A stretch of 64,000 bases of DNA from Gammaproteobacteria bacterium (GTDB lineage Bacteria; Pseudomonadota; Gammaproteobacteria; Ga0077536): contig JADLGE010000057.1 of the NCBI GenBank assembly GCA_020849475.1, positions 21,681 to 85,680 on the forward strand, given 5' to 3'. The notes under the pieces are model-generated. The model was not told where the DNA came from. It saw only the letters and a program-made list of their open reading frames with translations, and made no database searches. Numbering within the stretch: the first letter of the stretch is position 1; the number at the start of each line of letters is the position of its first letter. This document shows, one piece after another, positions 17,125 through 26,402 of this stretch. A program made the position numbers and the translations under genes.

Positions 17125-18294
17125 ATGCACGATGCCGTCAAACACATTCATGATTCAGGCGCGCTGCTGCGCGCCGAGCACCGCGCCTGCGATGCGGCCG
17201 GCAAGCTCACCGACAAGACCGTCGAGGTGCTCAGGCAATCGCAGGGCATGAAGCTCCTGCAGGCGCGCAGCCACGGCGGCCTCGAGGCCGACATTCGCGA
17301 CTTCTTTGCATGGGTGCGCGCGGTCGCGCAGTACAACCCCTCGGCGGGCTGGGTGGCGGGCGTGGTCGGCGTGCATCCGTGGGAGATTGCGCTGTGCGAC
17401 GGCAAGCTGCAGGACGAAATCTACGGGCGCGACGCCAGCACCTGGGTGGCCTCGCCCTATGCGCCTTTTGGTCGCGCGCGGCGCGTGGAAGGCGGCTTCA
17501 TCCTGAATGGTGAATGGCCCTACTCGACCGGCACCGATCATTGCACCTGGATAGTGCTCGGCGGCATGGTGATGGACGCCGACGGCAATGTACCGATGCC
17601 GCCCGATGTGCGGCATTTCTTTTTGCCGCGCAGCGATTATCAGATCATCGAAGACACCTGGCAGGTGATGGGCCTGGTCGGCACCGGCAGCAAGAACGTG
17701 CGGGTGGTCGACGCCTTCGTGCCCGATCATCGCATCGTCGGCCACGTGGCCTTGAGCGAAGGCGAATACAGGGGTCGGCGCGCCGACACGCCGCTCTATC
17801 ACCTGCCGTTTGGCTGTGTGTTCTCGGCGGCGATTTCATCGGGCACCTTCGGCATCGCGCGTGGCACCATCGATGCCTACCGCGAACAGTTGCAGAGCCG
17901 CGTGTCGGTGTCGGGCGTGGTCGGCAAGAGCGACCCGTTTCAGCAGGAGGCGCTCGCTGAAGCGGAAGCGGACCTCGATGCCGGCATCGCCCATGTCGAT
18001 GTCATGACCATGGATCTGCTCGCGCGCATTGCCGCGGGCCAGCCCATGAGCGCCGCCGTACGCCTCGACTACCGCCGCAACCAGGTGCGCGCCGTGCAGC
18101 GCGTGCTGGCGTCGGTCGACAAGCTGCTGGCACGCGCCGGATCACCGTCGGTATGGACCACCCGCGCACTGGAGCACTACTGGCGCGATCTGCGCACCGC
18201 CGGCACCCATATCTGCAACGTCACGGATTCCATCTACCCGGCGTGGGCGGCGCAGGCCTTGAACACCGGCGCACTGGTGAACGCGTTTTATTGA
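17125..18294 (+). CDS. HsaA-type flavin-dependent monooxygenase (acyl-CoA dehydrogenase fold)
   Basis: This 389-residue protein has the group D flavin monooxygenase layout: an N-terminal helical domain with SAGWVAGVVGVHPWEIAL, a middle barrel with GGFILNGEWPYSTGTDHC (flavin/substrate region) and a C-terminal helical bundle ending DSIYPAWAAQALNTGALVN. HsaA/TesA2-type enzymes hydroxylate a phenolic ring to a catechol using reduced flavin from a separate reductase. No reductase (HsaB) gene is visible in the window. With the preceding hydrolase and extradiol dioxygenase it forms a hydroxylate-cleave-hydrolyse set. Confidence 0.87.
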   Translation: MHDAVKHIHDSGALLRAEHRACDAAGKLTDKTVEVLRQSQGMKLLQARSHGGLEADIRDFFAWVRAVAQYNPSAGWVAGVVGVHPWEIALCDGKLQDEIYGRDASTWVASPYAPFGRARRVEGGFILNGEWPYSTGTDHCTWIVLGGMVMDADGNVPMPPDVRHFFLPRSDYQIIEDTWQVMGLVGTGSKNVRVVDAFVPDHRIVGHVALSEGEYRGRRADTPLYHLPFGCVFSAAISSGTFGIARGTIDAYREQLQSRVSVSGVVGKSDPFQQEALAEAEADLDAGIAHVDVMTMDLLARIAAGQPMSAAVRLDYRRNQVRAVQRVLASVDKLLARAGSPSVWTTRALEHYWRDLRTAGTHICNVTDSIYPAWAAQALNTGALVNAFY

Positions 18295-18320
18295 TCGGCA
18301 GGATTTTGCACCCGCCCCTG

Positions 18321-18406
18321 TTGTGGGTCAGACTTCAGTCTGACACTCGTATCGATCGCGGTTCGCGTGCATACGATTGAATGTCAGACTGAAGTCTGAC
18401 CCACAA
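18321..18406. repeat. REPIN-like doublet: two perfectly inverted GTCAGAC repeats
   Basis: The 25-nt units at 18321-18345 (TTGTGGGTCAGACTTCAGTC then TGACA) and 18382-18406 are exact reverse complements, separated by 36 bp. Inside them CGTAT (18348) and ATACG (18371) add a further short pairing. The whole 86-bp unit can fold into one long hairpin, as REP doublets (REPINs) do. It ends 12 bp before the preferred start codon of the KgtP-like gene. Confidence 0.8.
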
Positions 18407-18418
18407 TGGATCCATTTC

Positions 18419-19714
18419 GTGCACCCCGCGCGCCGCCTCAAGAACATCCTCGGTGCTTCGGCCGGCAACTTCGTCGAATGGTTCGACTGGTTCGCTTACG
18501 CGTCCTTCGCGCTGTACTTCTCGCGCGCCTTCTTCCCTGCCGGTGACGAGACCGCGCAGCTGCTCAACAGCGCGTTCGTCTTTGCCGGCGGCTTCATCGC
18601 GCGGCCTATTGGCGCGTTGCTGTTCGGCCGCTATGGCGACCGCGTCGGACGGCGCGCGGCCCTGACCCTGTCGGTCACCATGATGTGCGGCGGCTCGCTG
18701 TTGATTGCCATCACGCCTACCGGCATGGGCGCGCTGTCGCCGCTGTTGCTGATCATCGCGCGACTGATACAAGGCCTCGCGGTGGGCGGCGAATACGGCG
18801 CCTCGGCGACCTATGTGTCGGAGATGGCGAGCAGCCGGCATCGCGGCTTCTGGTCGGGTTTTCTCTATGTCACCTTGATTGGCGGCCAGCTCGCGGCCAT
18901 GAGCCTGCAGGTGCTGTTGCAGTCGCTGCTCAGCGAAGAACAGCTCTATGCCTGGGGCTGGCGCCTGCCGTTCGTGGTCGGCGCGCTGCTGGCGGTGGTG
19001 GTGTTCTGGATTCGGCGCGGCATCGAAGAAACTTCATCTTTCACGCAGGCCAAGGTCGCGCTCAGCGAACGCGGCCGGCCAGGCGCGCTGCTCAAGGAAT
19101 ACGGCCGCGAAACCGCCATCGTGCTGGCGCTGACGGCGGCCGGCGCGATTGGCTTTTATACCTACGCGGTCTACATGCAGAAGCTGTTGGTCAACAGCGC
19201 CGGCTTCGACAAGGCCGTGGCGGCCAGGATCATGACCTGGGTGCTGGCGACCCTGGTGTTCTTGCCACCGCTGGTCGGCTGGATAGCCGATCATATCGGG
19301 CGCAAACGCACGCTCCTGGTGTCTTTCGGCGCCAGCACGCTGCTGGCGGTGCCGATGTTGAACGCGCTGGCCCACGCCAACGCCGAGCGCCCGTTCACGG
19401 TCTATCTGCTGTGCCTTGTGCCGCTGTTCTTCCTGTCGGGATACTACGCCTTGAGTGCCATCATCAAGGCCGAGCTCTACCCGGCGCACGTGCGCGCGCT
19501 GGGGGTGTCCCTGCCCTACGCGGTGGCGCTCGCGATCTTCGGCGGCAATGCCGAAACCATGGCGCTTTATTTCAAGAGCATCGGCATGGAAAGTGGCTAT
19601 TACTGGCTGGTGGCCGCGGTGTGCGCGGTCGGCTTCCTCGCCGCCACGCAATTGCCGGACGAGCGCCGTGGCACGCAGTTGGGTGACGATGGGCAGACCG
19701 GGACGGAGGCGTAA
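18419..19714 (+). CDS. kgtP: KgtP-like alpha-ketoglutarate/organic-acid:H+ symporter (MHS family MFS)
   Basis: About 431 residues with 12 hydrophobic segments, closely following E. coli KgtP through its length: GASAGNFVEWFDWFAYASFALYF, LIQGLAVGGEYGASATYVSEMA, YVTLIGGQLAAM, YMQKLLVNSAGF and AEL(Y)PAHVRALGVSLPYA. It imports dicarboxylates with protons. The start is not obvious. The GTG at 18419 lies just after the REPIN-like doublet and gives a normal N-terminus. A TTG at 18377 would encode part of the repeat. Neither has a clear ribosome site. The exact substrate may differ from 2-oxoglutarate. Confidence 0.82.
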   Translation: MHPARRLKNILGASAGNFVEWFDWFAYASFALYFSRAFFPAGDETAQLLNSAFVFAGGFIARPIGALLFGRYGDRVGRRAALTLSVTMMCGGSLLIAITPTGMGALSPLLLIIARLIQGLAVGGEYGASATYVSEMASSRHRGFWSGFLYVTLIGGQLAAMSLQVLLQSLLSEEQLYAWGWRLPFVVGALLAVVVFWIRRGIEETSSFTQAKVALSERGRPGALLKEYGRETAIVLALTAAGAIGFYTYAVYMQKLLVNSAGFDKAVAARIMTWVLATLVFLPPLVGWIADHIGRKRTLLVSFGASTLLAVPMLNALAHANAERPFTVYLLCLVPLFFLSGYYALSAIIKAELYPAHVRALGVSLPYAVALAIFGGNAETMALYFKSIGMESGYYWLVAAVCAVGFLAATQLPDERRGTQLGDDGQTGTEA

Positions 19715-19719
19715 ATGAC

Positions 19720-20859
19720 ATGAACGATGACGCCGACAAAAAATCAGGGTGGCTGGCCAGCACCGCGATCGCGTTGCTGACCACCGTTGCCGCTTATCTT
19801 CTATGCGAAGGCATCGTTGCCGTGCGGGCCTGGGACCAGTCCGACGGCAGCCTCGGCTATCGCTTGTATGCGATGGTGCGCGAACGCCTCGCCACGGCAC
19901 GTGTGGAACGCGAACAGCCGGTGCTGCCAGTCGCGACGGTCAAGGACTTCGAAGCCCTGCTGCCGGATATGCGGGCCGCCGCGGTCGGCATCGGCGACAG
20001 CCCGTTCTCTGAACTCATCACCGACCGCGCCGCCGTCAATCAGAAGAGCGCGGCGGGCTGCCTGCGGCAGAAACCCAATCTCGACAAGATGGTGACAGCC
20101 CTGCGCAGCAATGCCTTCAATCCCTTCGAGCCACCGTCGTTCTTCGTCGACGCCGGCAAGCCGTTATCGCCGGCCCTGCAGGAATTTCTCAAACGCTACG
20201 CGGTGCGCGCCCTCCATCATCGCAGCAATGGCTTTGGCGAGCGCGTGACGCTGCCGGCGACCACGCGGCCACGCAAAGTGCTGATAGCCGGCGACTCGGT
20301 CGCCAACGGGCTCATGGTCGACGACGGCGAAACGCTGGCCTCGCAGTTGCAGGGCACGGATAGCGAACGGCAATACGTCAATCTCGGCGTGGCCGGCGCC
20401 GATGCCCCCGACATCCTGTGCGCCCTGAAAGAAGCCGCCCAACGCTATGCCGGCGCCATCGATGAACTCATCTATATCTATTGCGAAAACGATCTGCAGC
20501 CGGGCACGCCGCTAGGCACACCCGCGGCGGTGATGAGCGAACTCGAAGCGCTCGTACGCCGGGAAAAGATAGGCAAGGTCACCGTGGTCTACGCGCCCTA
20601 CATTTACAACGTGATGCCGGCGCTGACGCGCTTCAAGGGACATCGCGGCTACCGTCGCCCCTATCACAGCGCCGAGCGCGCGGCGTTGGCGGCACTGGTA
20701 GAGAAAGCGGGCTTTCGCCATATCGACATCGGCGCGCTGGCGCTGGCGGAGAACCAGCGCCTAGGCAGTGATTTCAGCGCCTTCGCGCTGTACGTGGATC
20801 AGGTGCACATGTCGCCGCAGGGCACGGCGCTGCTGGCGGCGCAGCTGCGCGGGCCGTAA
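19720..20859 (+). CDS. Membrane-anchored SGNH/GDSL hydrolase-like protein
   Basis: This 379-residue protein has one N-terminal membrane segment (about residues 11-33) and an extracytoplasmic domain. The SGNH elements are the block I motif IAGDSVANG near residue 190, a Gly in NLGVAGADAPD, an Asn in YCENDLQPG and the C-terminal catalytic pair in DQVHMSPQG. Such enzymes are esterases or acetyl-transfer/hydrolase accessories for envelope glycans. It begins five bases after the KgtP-like stop, so it is probably translationally coupled, but a functional link is not obvious. Confidence 0.7.
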   Translation: MNDDADKKSGWLASTAIALLTTVAAYLLCEGIVAVRAWDQSDGSLGYRLYAMVRERLATARVEREQPVLPVATVKDFEALLPDMRAAAVGIGDSPFSELITDRAAVNQKSAAGCLRQKPNLDKMVTALRSNAFNPFEPPSFFVDAGKPLSPALQEFLKRYAVRALHHRSNGFGERVTLPATTRPRKVLIAGDSVANGLMVDDGETLASQLQGTDSERQYVNLGVAGADAPDILCALKEAAQRYAGAIDELIYIYCENDLQPGTPLGTPAAVMSELEALVRREKIGKVTVVYAPYIYNVMPALTRFKGHRGYRRPYHSAERAALAALVEKAGFRHIDIGALALAENQRLGSDFSAFALYVDQVHMSPQGTALLAAQLRGP

Positions 20860-20888
20860 CGCACGGCCGCGCAGCGCCACTGATCAGC

Positions 20889-22094
20889 TTAGCGATACTT
20901 CTTCAATTCCATCTTCGCCAACTGCTGGCGATGTACTTCATCGGGGCCGTCCGCCAGGCGCAACACGCGCGACATCGCATAGGCCGCGGCGAGGCCGAAG
21001 TCGTTGTTGGTGCCGCCACCGCCATGAGCCTGGATGGCCCAGTCGATGACCTTGCCGGTCATGTTCGGCACCGCCACCTTGATCATGGCGATCTCGGCCT
21101 TGGCAACCTTGTTGCCGACGGTGTCCATGCGATGCGCGGTGTGCAGGGTCAACAGACGCGCCTGCTCAATCATGATGCGCGATTCGGCGATGCGCTCCAG
21201 CGTCACGCCGTTTTCCGAAATCGGCTTGCCGAAAGCGACGCGGTTCATGGTGCGCTTGCACATCAATTCCAGCGCGCGCTCGGCGCGGCCAATCTCACGC
21301 ATGCAATGGTGGATGCGGCCCGGCCCGAGTCGGCCCTGGGCGATTTCGAAGCCGCGGCCCTCGCCGAGCAGGATGTTCGACACCGGCACGCGCACGTTGC
21401 GGAACATGACTTCCGAAGCGCGGTCCGGCATGCCGTAGAAGCCGAACACCGGCAGCGAACGCACGACTTCAATGCCGGGAGTATCCATCGGCACCAGCAC
21501 CATCGACTGCTGCATGTGGCGATTGGGATTGTCGGGGTCGGTCTTGCCCATGAAGATGCAGATCTTGCAGCGCGGATCGGTGGCATTGGTGGTGTACCAC
21601 TTGTGGCCATTGATCACATACTCATCGCCGTCGCGCACGATGGACGACTGGATGTTGGTCGCGTCGCTGGACGCCACATCGGGCTCGGTCATGGCGAAGC
21701 AGGAACGGATCTCGCCGTCGAGCAGGGGCTTGAGCCACAGCTTCTGATGCTCCGGCGTGCCGTAGCGCGCCAGCACCTCCATGTTGCCGGTATCGGGCGC
21801 CGAGCAGTTGAATACTTCCGGCGCCAGCAACGAGCGGCCCATGATTTCGCACAGCGGTGCGTATTCGAGATTGGTCAGTCCCGCGCCGTGTTCAGACTCC
21901 GGCAGGAACAGATTCCACAGCCCCTGCTCGCGGGCGATGGGCTTTAATTCGTCGATCAGCGGCAGCACACCCCACGGCCCGATCTTCTCCGCTTCCTCGA
22001 CATGGCGCTTTTCGTTCGGATAGATGTATTCGTCCATGAACGCAGTGAGACGCGCTTGCAGTTCCTGGACTTTGGGAGACGGATCGTAGGACAT
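20889..22094 (-). CDS. Acyl-CoA dehydrogenase (ACAD10/11-like)
   Basis: The 401-residue enzyme shows [17 protein letters not shown] and [13 protein letters not shown] (FAD/substrate region), [13 protein letters not shown], and the C-terminal [45 protein letters not shown]. This resembles the ACAD10/11 branch rather than short-chain dehydrogenases. It introduces an alpha,beta double bond into an acyl-CoA. The ATG at 22094 follows AAGGAAG and starts at the conserved N-terminus, while the frame extends 12 codons further. It lies in the same direction as the upstream LLM gene. Confidence 0.9.
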   Translation of the reverse strand: MSYDPSPKVQELQARLTAFMDEYIYPNEKRHVEEAEKIGPWGVLPLIDELKPIAREQGLWNLFLPESEHGAGLTNLEYAPLCEIMGRSLLAPEVFNCSAPDTGNMEVLARYGTPEHQKLWLKPLLDGEIRSCFAMTEPDVASSDATNIQSSIVRDGDEYVINGHKWYTTNATDPRCKICIFMGKTDPDNPNRHMQQSMVLVPMDTPGIEVVRSLPVFGFYGMPDRASEVMFRNVRVPVSNILLGEGRGFEIAQGRLGPGRIHHCMREIGRAERALELMCKRTMNRVAFGKPISENGVTLERIAESRIMIEQARLLTLHTAHRMDTVGNKVAKAEIAMIKVAVPNMTGKVIDWAIQAHGGGGTNNDFGLAAAYAMSRVLRLADGPDEVHRQQLAKMELKKYR

Positions 22095-22135
22095 GGAATC
22101 TTCCTTTCTGGGGTCATGCTTAGCGCGCATTGTAG

Positions 22136-22153
22136 GTGCGAATTTATTCGCAC
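22136..22153. repeat. Perfect palindrome GTGCGAATTTATTCGCAC
   Basis: An 18-bp palindrome (arms GTGCGAAT/ATTCGCAC) in the gap upstream of the acyl-CoA dehydrogenase gene. It is the most complete member of the GCGAATTYATTCGC set and stands 17 bp before a GTCAGAC repeat. Confidence 0.7.
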
Positions 22154-22170
22154 ACTAATGGCGAGTCAGG

Positions 22171-22192
22171 AATGTCAGACTTCAGCCTGACA
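22171..22192 (+). repeat. GTCAGAC palindromic repeat, single copy
   Basis: AATGTCAGACTTCAGCCTGA then CA. It has the same core as the 18.3-kb doublet with one C/T change in the second arm, and sits between the LLM gene end (22213) and the start of the acyl-CoA dehydrogenase gene. Confidence 0.7.
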
Positions 22193-22212
22193 CTCGCCTC
22201 GCATCGCAGGCC

Positions 22213-23421
22213 TCACGCAAAGTCCGGCAATATCTCCGTCGCAAACGCCTCCAGTTGCCGCAGGACTTCGCCCTGGTCCATGAGCCCCTGGTCGAGATAC
22301 CAGCCGAACCAGTCAGGGTTCGATGCCTCGCACAGTTCGGCAATCTGGCGTTTCACCTGGTCGACAGTGCCGACTAACGCGAACTTGGCGTCGACCATGC
22401 GCTGGAAGGTGATCGGCACCGGGCCGGTTTCGCCGGGCTGGCGGAAGCCTTCGAAGAAACCGAAGCCGGAGAAGTAACGCACGAAGGCGTCGCCCAGGGC
22501 CGCGGCGCCAAGGGCGAAGGCTTTTTCGTAGGTGTCGGCGATGTACACCATGCGGAAGGTGCCGATGTTCTGGCCAAGCGCGAGTTCGCGACCGCTCCGC
22601 GCGGCCGCTTTGCGATAGCGCTGACAAAGGTCCAGGAAAGTGCTGGGCTCGCCGAGACTCCAGCACACGATATTCTCGCGCGCGCACCAGTCGATGGTGT
22701 CGGGGTTGCCGGAGAACGCCTGCCACAGCTGCGGGTAGGGCTCGGTATAGGGCTTGGGCACCACCGAGATGCGCTGAATGTCACCCGCCGCGTCGACTTC
22801 GCCCGGTGCGCCGTAGCGCGCGGTCCAGGTCTTGGCCACCGGCCAGCGCGGACGCCCGGCAACGCTGTCGGCCGGCACCCGGTAATGTCTGCCTTTGAAA
22901 CGGATGGAGTCTTCTGTCCAGGCCATCTTCATGACCTCGTACAGTTCTTCGAACACTTCGCGGTTGTGGCGGTCTGGCTCGGAACCGTCGGACGTCGCGC
23001 CGGCCACACCATATTGCTGACCGAGCACGTTCAGCCACCGGTCCTGATAACCGCGGCCGATGCCGGGGATGAAGCGGCCCTGGGTGAGATGATCGAGCAG
23101 CGCGATTTCTTCGGCGAGCCGGATGGGGTCGCGGCCAGTGAGCGGCATGACCAGAGTCGCAAGCTTGATACGTCGGGTGCGGGCCGCCAGATCCGCCAGG
23201 AAAGTGATGGGCGAGACCGACATTTCCAGGCCTTCGGAATGGAAATGGTGCTCGGTCAGGGCCAGCGCGTCGAAGCCGGCCTGGTCGGCGACGGTCGCTA
23301 TCTCGCGCACCTCGGCAATCATGCGCTGGGTGCGTTCGTTGTTGCGCCCGATGGGGCGCAGCCGTTCGCGCTCCTCGTAGGTGGCGGGAATGGTGGGCAG
23401 CATGAACAGCATCGATTTCAT
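22213..23421 (-). CDS. Luciferase-like (LLM) flavin monooxygenase
   Basis: The 402-residue LLM protein has ATVADQAGFDALALTEHHFHSEG, ARTRRIKLATLVMPLTGRDPIRLAEEIALLDHLTQGRFIPGIGRGYQ and the long substrate loop of alkane/alkanal-type members. It should use reduced flavin and oxygen on a hydrophobic substrate that cannot be named here. The ATG at 23421 begins the first conserved strand. A GGGAG lies about ten bases upstream. The gene is divergent from an AraC-family regulator 182 bp away, which may control it. Confidence 0.87.
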   Translation of the reverse strand: MKSMLFMLPTIPATYEERERLRPIGRNNERTQRMIAEVREIATVADQAGFDALALTEHHFHSEGLEMSVSPITFLADLAARTRRIKLATLVMPLTGRDPIRLAEEIALLDHLTQGRFIPGIGRGYQDRWLNVLGQQYGVAGATSDGSEPDRHNREVFEELYEVMKMAWTEDSIRFKGRHYRVPADSVAGRPRWPVAKTWTARYGAPGEVDAAGDIQRISVVPKPYTEPYPQLWQAFSGNPDTIDWCARENIVCWSLGEPSTFLDLCQRYRKAAARSGRELALGQNIGTFRMVYIADTYEKAFALGAAALGDAFVRYFSGFGFFEGFRQPGETGPVPITFQRMVDAKFALVGTVDQVKRQIAELCEASNPDWFGWYLDQGLMDQGEVLRQLEAFATEILPDFA

Positions 23422-23603
23422 GGCGACGGGACTCCCATGACGGCGTTGAGCAGTGGTGCAGACCAATGGACGCCGCACGCGGCGTGAGGCGCACTGGGCG
23501 GCACGGCGCCAAGCATTTATGCTCAGCGTGGTCGATCCTACGCAGGATCAGACCGTGTGGTATTTCCAATCCTGACAACTTCAAGTTGATTGGTGACAGC
23601 GCA

Positions 23604-24629
23604 ATGCACGACAACCCGATACACGAGACGCTGATGCCCGCTGTCTATGTGTGTCACATGTTGCGCGAATTCGACCAGCCGGCCGCCATTCTCGACGGCA
23701 GCAACCTGGCGCTTTCCGAGCTGGCACGGCCCGGTCACTACATCACCGTCGAGCAGAATCTGCGCTGCGTGGCCAATGCCATGAAGCTTGCCTCGTCACC
23801 GGCCTGGTATCTGCCCTGGGGCCTGCGTATTGCCGAATACATCCATGGACCGCTGACGCCAGCCATGCTGACGGCGCCGACGCTCGGCGCCGGGCTCGAT
23901 GCCTTCCTGCAGTATTTCGGTCAGCGCATTCCCTACATGGAGATTCGCGCACAGCGCGGCGCCACCCAGCTTGAAATCGAATTGATGCCGCGTCTCGATG
24001 TCGGCGAGCTGTTGCCGCCCCTCATCGAGATCCCGTTTCTGATCCTGCAGCACTACATCGGCACGGTGCGCGCCCTACCGATGGACGGCGCGCGCATGGA
24101 ATTCAGCTACGCGGCGCGCGGCACGCAGCGCGACTACCGCAAATGGTTTGAATGCGACATGCGGTTTCAGGCGCCGCGCAATGTGCTGCGCATTCCGAGC
24201 GCGTGGCGCACCACGCCCAACCTCGGCTACGACGAAGCCCTGTGGCACGCGGCCCTCGGCAAATGCGCGGAACTCACACCGCCGCAGGGCGCCACGGCGG
24301 CGCTGTATGCATTGCGCGGGCAATTGCAGCGCCTGTTCAACCGTCATGACCACAGCGCCACGCCACCGACCTTGTTTGAAGTGGCGCGCCACATGAATAC
24401 CTCGCCGCGCACGCTGATTCGCCGCCTGCGCGCCGCCGGCACCACCTATCAACTGGAACTCGACAACCTGCGGCGCCTGCGCGCGACCGAAATGTTGCGT
24501 CGACTCGGTCTGCCGATAAGCGTGATAGCCGAAGCGCTGGGCTTTGCCGACGCGGCCGGCTTTGCCAAGGCCTTCAAACGCTGGACCGGGATGTCGCCGA
24601 GCGCCTGGCGCAAATCCGGGAAGCTCTGA
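23604..24629 (+). CDS. AraC-family transcriptional regulator (OruR/ArgR-like N-terminal domain)
   Basis: The 341-residue regulator has an N-terminal ligand domain of about 190 residues of the arabinose-binding-domain type. A C-terminal pair of helix-turn-helices covers about residues 235-335 (PTLFEVARHMNTSPRTLIRRLRAAG, then ISVIAEALGFADAAGFAKAFKRWTGMSPSAWR). The ATG at 23604 is chosen as the start of homology, and the frame is open further upstream. It stands between a divergent LLM gene and the co-directional Baeyer-Villiger monooxygenase, either of which may be its target. Confidence 0.88.
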   Translation: MHDNPIHETLMPAVYVCHMLREFDQPAAILDGSNLALSELARPGHYITVEQNLRCVANAMKLASSPAWYLPWGLRIAEYIHGPLTPAMLTAPTLGAGLDAFLQYFGQRIPYMEIRAQRGATQLEIELMPRLDVGELLPPLIEIPFLILQHYIGTVRALPMDGARMEFSYAARGTQRDYRKWFECDMRFQAPRNVLRIPSAWRTTPNLGYDEALWHAALGKCAELTPPQGATAALYALRGQLQRLFNRHDHSATPPTLFEVARHMNTSPRTLIRRLRAAGTTYQLELDNLRRLRATEMLRRLGLPISVIAEALGFADAAGFAKAFKRWTGMSPSAWRKSGKL

Positions 24630-24755
24630 TTACGGGACGAAGCTGCTCGGGCGCGGTGGCGGGATTTGACCACTGTCTGTCACCTGTGTGCCTGTTCGGC
24701 GGCGCAGCGCTTGGCCAGTATCGTAGCGCGCCATCCGCGCCCGAGGGTTTGAATC

Positions 24756-26381
24756 ATGTCCGCCAGTGCCGCTCCCGAACAACTCGACGCGCTGATAGTC
24801 GGCGCCGGCTTTTCCGGCCTGTACCAGCTCTATCGCCTGCGGCAGCGCGGCTTCAAAGTGAAAATCTACGAGGCCGCGCCGGCGCTAGGCGGCGTGTGGT
24901 ACTGGAACTGCTATCCCGGCGCGCGCTGCGATACCTACGGGCCGCTCTATCAGTTCTCCATCGAAGAAGTATGGAAGGACTGGGACTTCGATGAGCTCTA
25001 TCCATCGTGGGAAAAAATCCGCCAATACTTCGAACACGCCGACCACAAGCTCAAGCTCAGCCAGGACATCCGCTACAACACCCGCGTAAACAACGCCCGC
25101 TTCGATGAAGCGAGCTGCCGTTGGCAGGTCGAGACCGAGAACGGCCACAGCGCTTCGGCGCAGTTCCTGGTGTTGTGCACCGGCATCGGCTCGAAGCCAC
25201 ATACGCCGGACATCGCCGGCCTCGACACCTTTGGCGGACGCTGCCTGCATACCGCGCGCTGGCCGCAGGAAGGCGTGGACCTCAAGGGTCAGCGCATCGG
25301 CGTGCTCGGCACCGGCGCCACCGGCGTGCAGGTCATCCAGGAAGCAGGCCCCGTTGCGGCGCATATCACGGTCTTTCAGCGCACACCGAACATGGCGCTG
25401 CCCATGCGTCAGCGCCAGCTCGACGAGGCCGGCAAGCGCGCCTTGAAGGTCGACATCAAGGACAAATACGCCAAGCGCGCGCGCACCCGTGCCGGCTATG
25501 ACTTCGATTACCTCGATTACGCCGGCCCGACCTGTGCGGGCATGAGCGACGCCGAGATCCGCGCGCGGTGGGAAAGCCACTGGCAGGAAGGCGGCTTCGT
25601 ACCGTGGCTCGGCAACTTCCCCGAGATCTACGTCGATGAACGCATCAACCTCATGGCCTACGAGTTCTGGCGTGACAAGGTGCGTCAGCGCATCACCGAT
25701 CCGCTCATGGCGGAAAAGCTCGCGCCGACCCAAGCACCGCACCCCTACGGCGTGAAGCGCATTTCGCTCGAACAACGCTTTTACGAAGTGTTCAATCAGC
25801 CCAACGTGACGCTGGTCGATTTGAATGAAACACCGCTCGTGCGCGTGACCCACGCCGGTGTGGAAACCGTCGGCGGCCGTGTGCATGAACTCGACTTGTT
25901 GGTGCTCGCCACCGGCTTCGACATGGTGACTGGCGGTCTCACGGCGATGAATATAACCAGCGCCGACGGCATCACGCTGCGCCAGCAATGGCAGCACGGT
26001 GTCAGCGCCTACATGGGCACCATGACCCATGGCTTTCCCAACATGCTGTTCGTGTATGGGCCACAGGCGCCGTCAGGCTTGAGCAACGGCCCCAGCTGCT
26101 CGGAATTGCAAGGCGATGAAATCGTCGGACTGCTGGCATGGATGCGTGAACGCGGCATGCGGCGCATCGAATCCAGCGCCGAGGCTGATAGCGCCTGGCG
26201 CAAGCGCATCGACGACTTCGCGGCCGGCACGCTGTTCGGTCGCGCGCAGTCCTGGTACATGGCCAACAGCATTCCTGGCAAGACCGCGCAGATGATCAAC
26301 TATCCCATCGGCATGCCCGACTATCTCGAGCAATGGCGTGAGGTGAAGGCGGCTGATTATCGGGGCTTTGATCTGCGTTGA
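24756..26381 (+). CDS. Baeyer-Villiger monooxygenase (class B flavoprotein)
   Basis: The 541-residue protein has two dinucleotide folds: GAGFSGLYQLYRL near the N-terminus for FAD and GTGATGVQVIQE near residue 185 for NADPH. Between them, at about residues 160-171, lies the exact BVMO fingerprint FxGxxxHxxxWP (FGGRCLHTARWP). The segment GGVWYWNCYPGARCDTYGPLYQFS is typical of cyclohexanone, steroid and aryl-ketone monooxygenases. It inserts oxygen next to a ketone to make an ester or lactone. GAGGG lies upstream of the ATG at 24756. It is followed by an acetamidase-family gene, and the two may share a transcript. Confidence 0.93.
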   Translation: MSASAAPEQLDALIVGAGFSGLYQLYRLRQRGFKVKIYEAAPALGGVWYWNCYPGARCDTYGPLYQFSIEEVWKDWDFDELYPSWEKIRQYFEHADHKLKLSQDIRYNTRVNNARFDEASCRWQVETENGHSASAQFLVLCTGIGSKPHTPDIAGLDTFGGRCLHTARWPQEGVDLKGQRIGVLGTGATGVQVIQEAGPVAAHITVFQRTPNMALPMRQRQLDEAGKRALKVDIKDKYAKRARTRAGYDFDYLDYAGPTCAGMSDAEIRARWESHWQEGGFVPWLGNFPEIYVDERINLMAYEFWRDKVRQRITDPLMAEKLAPTQAPHPYGVKRISLEQRFYEVFNQPNVTLVDLNETPLVRVTHAGVETVGGRVHELDLLVLATGFDMVTGGLTAMNITSADGITLRQQWQHGVSAYMGTMTHGFPNMLFVYGPQAPSGLSNGPSCSELQGDEIVGLLAWMRERGMRRIESSAEADSAWRKRIDDFAAGTLFGRAQSWYMANSIPGKTAQMINYPIGMPDYLEQWREVKAADYRGFDLR

Positions 26382-26402
26382 CAGTGACCGGGCGGCGAGC
26401 GC

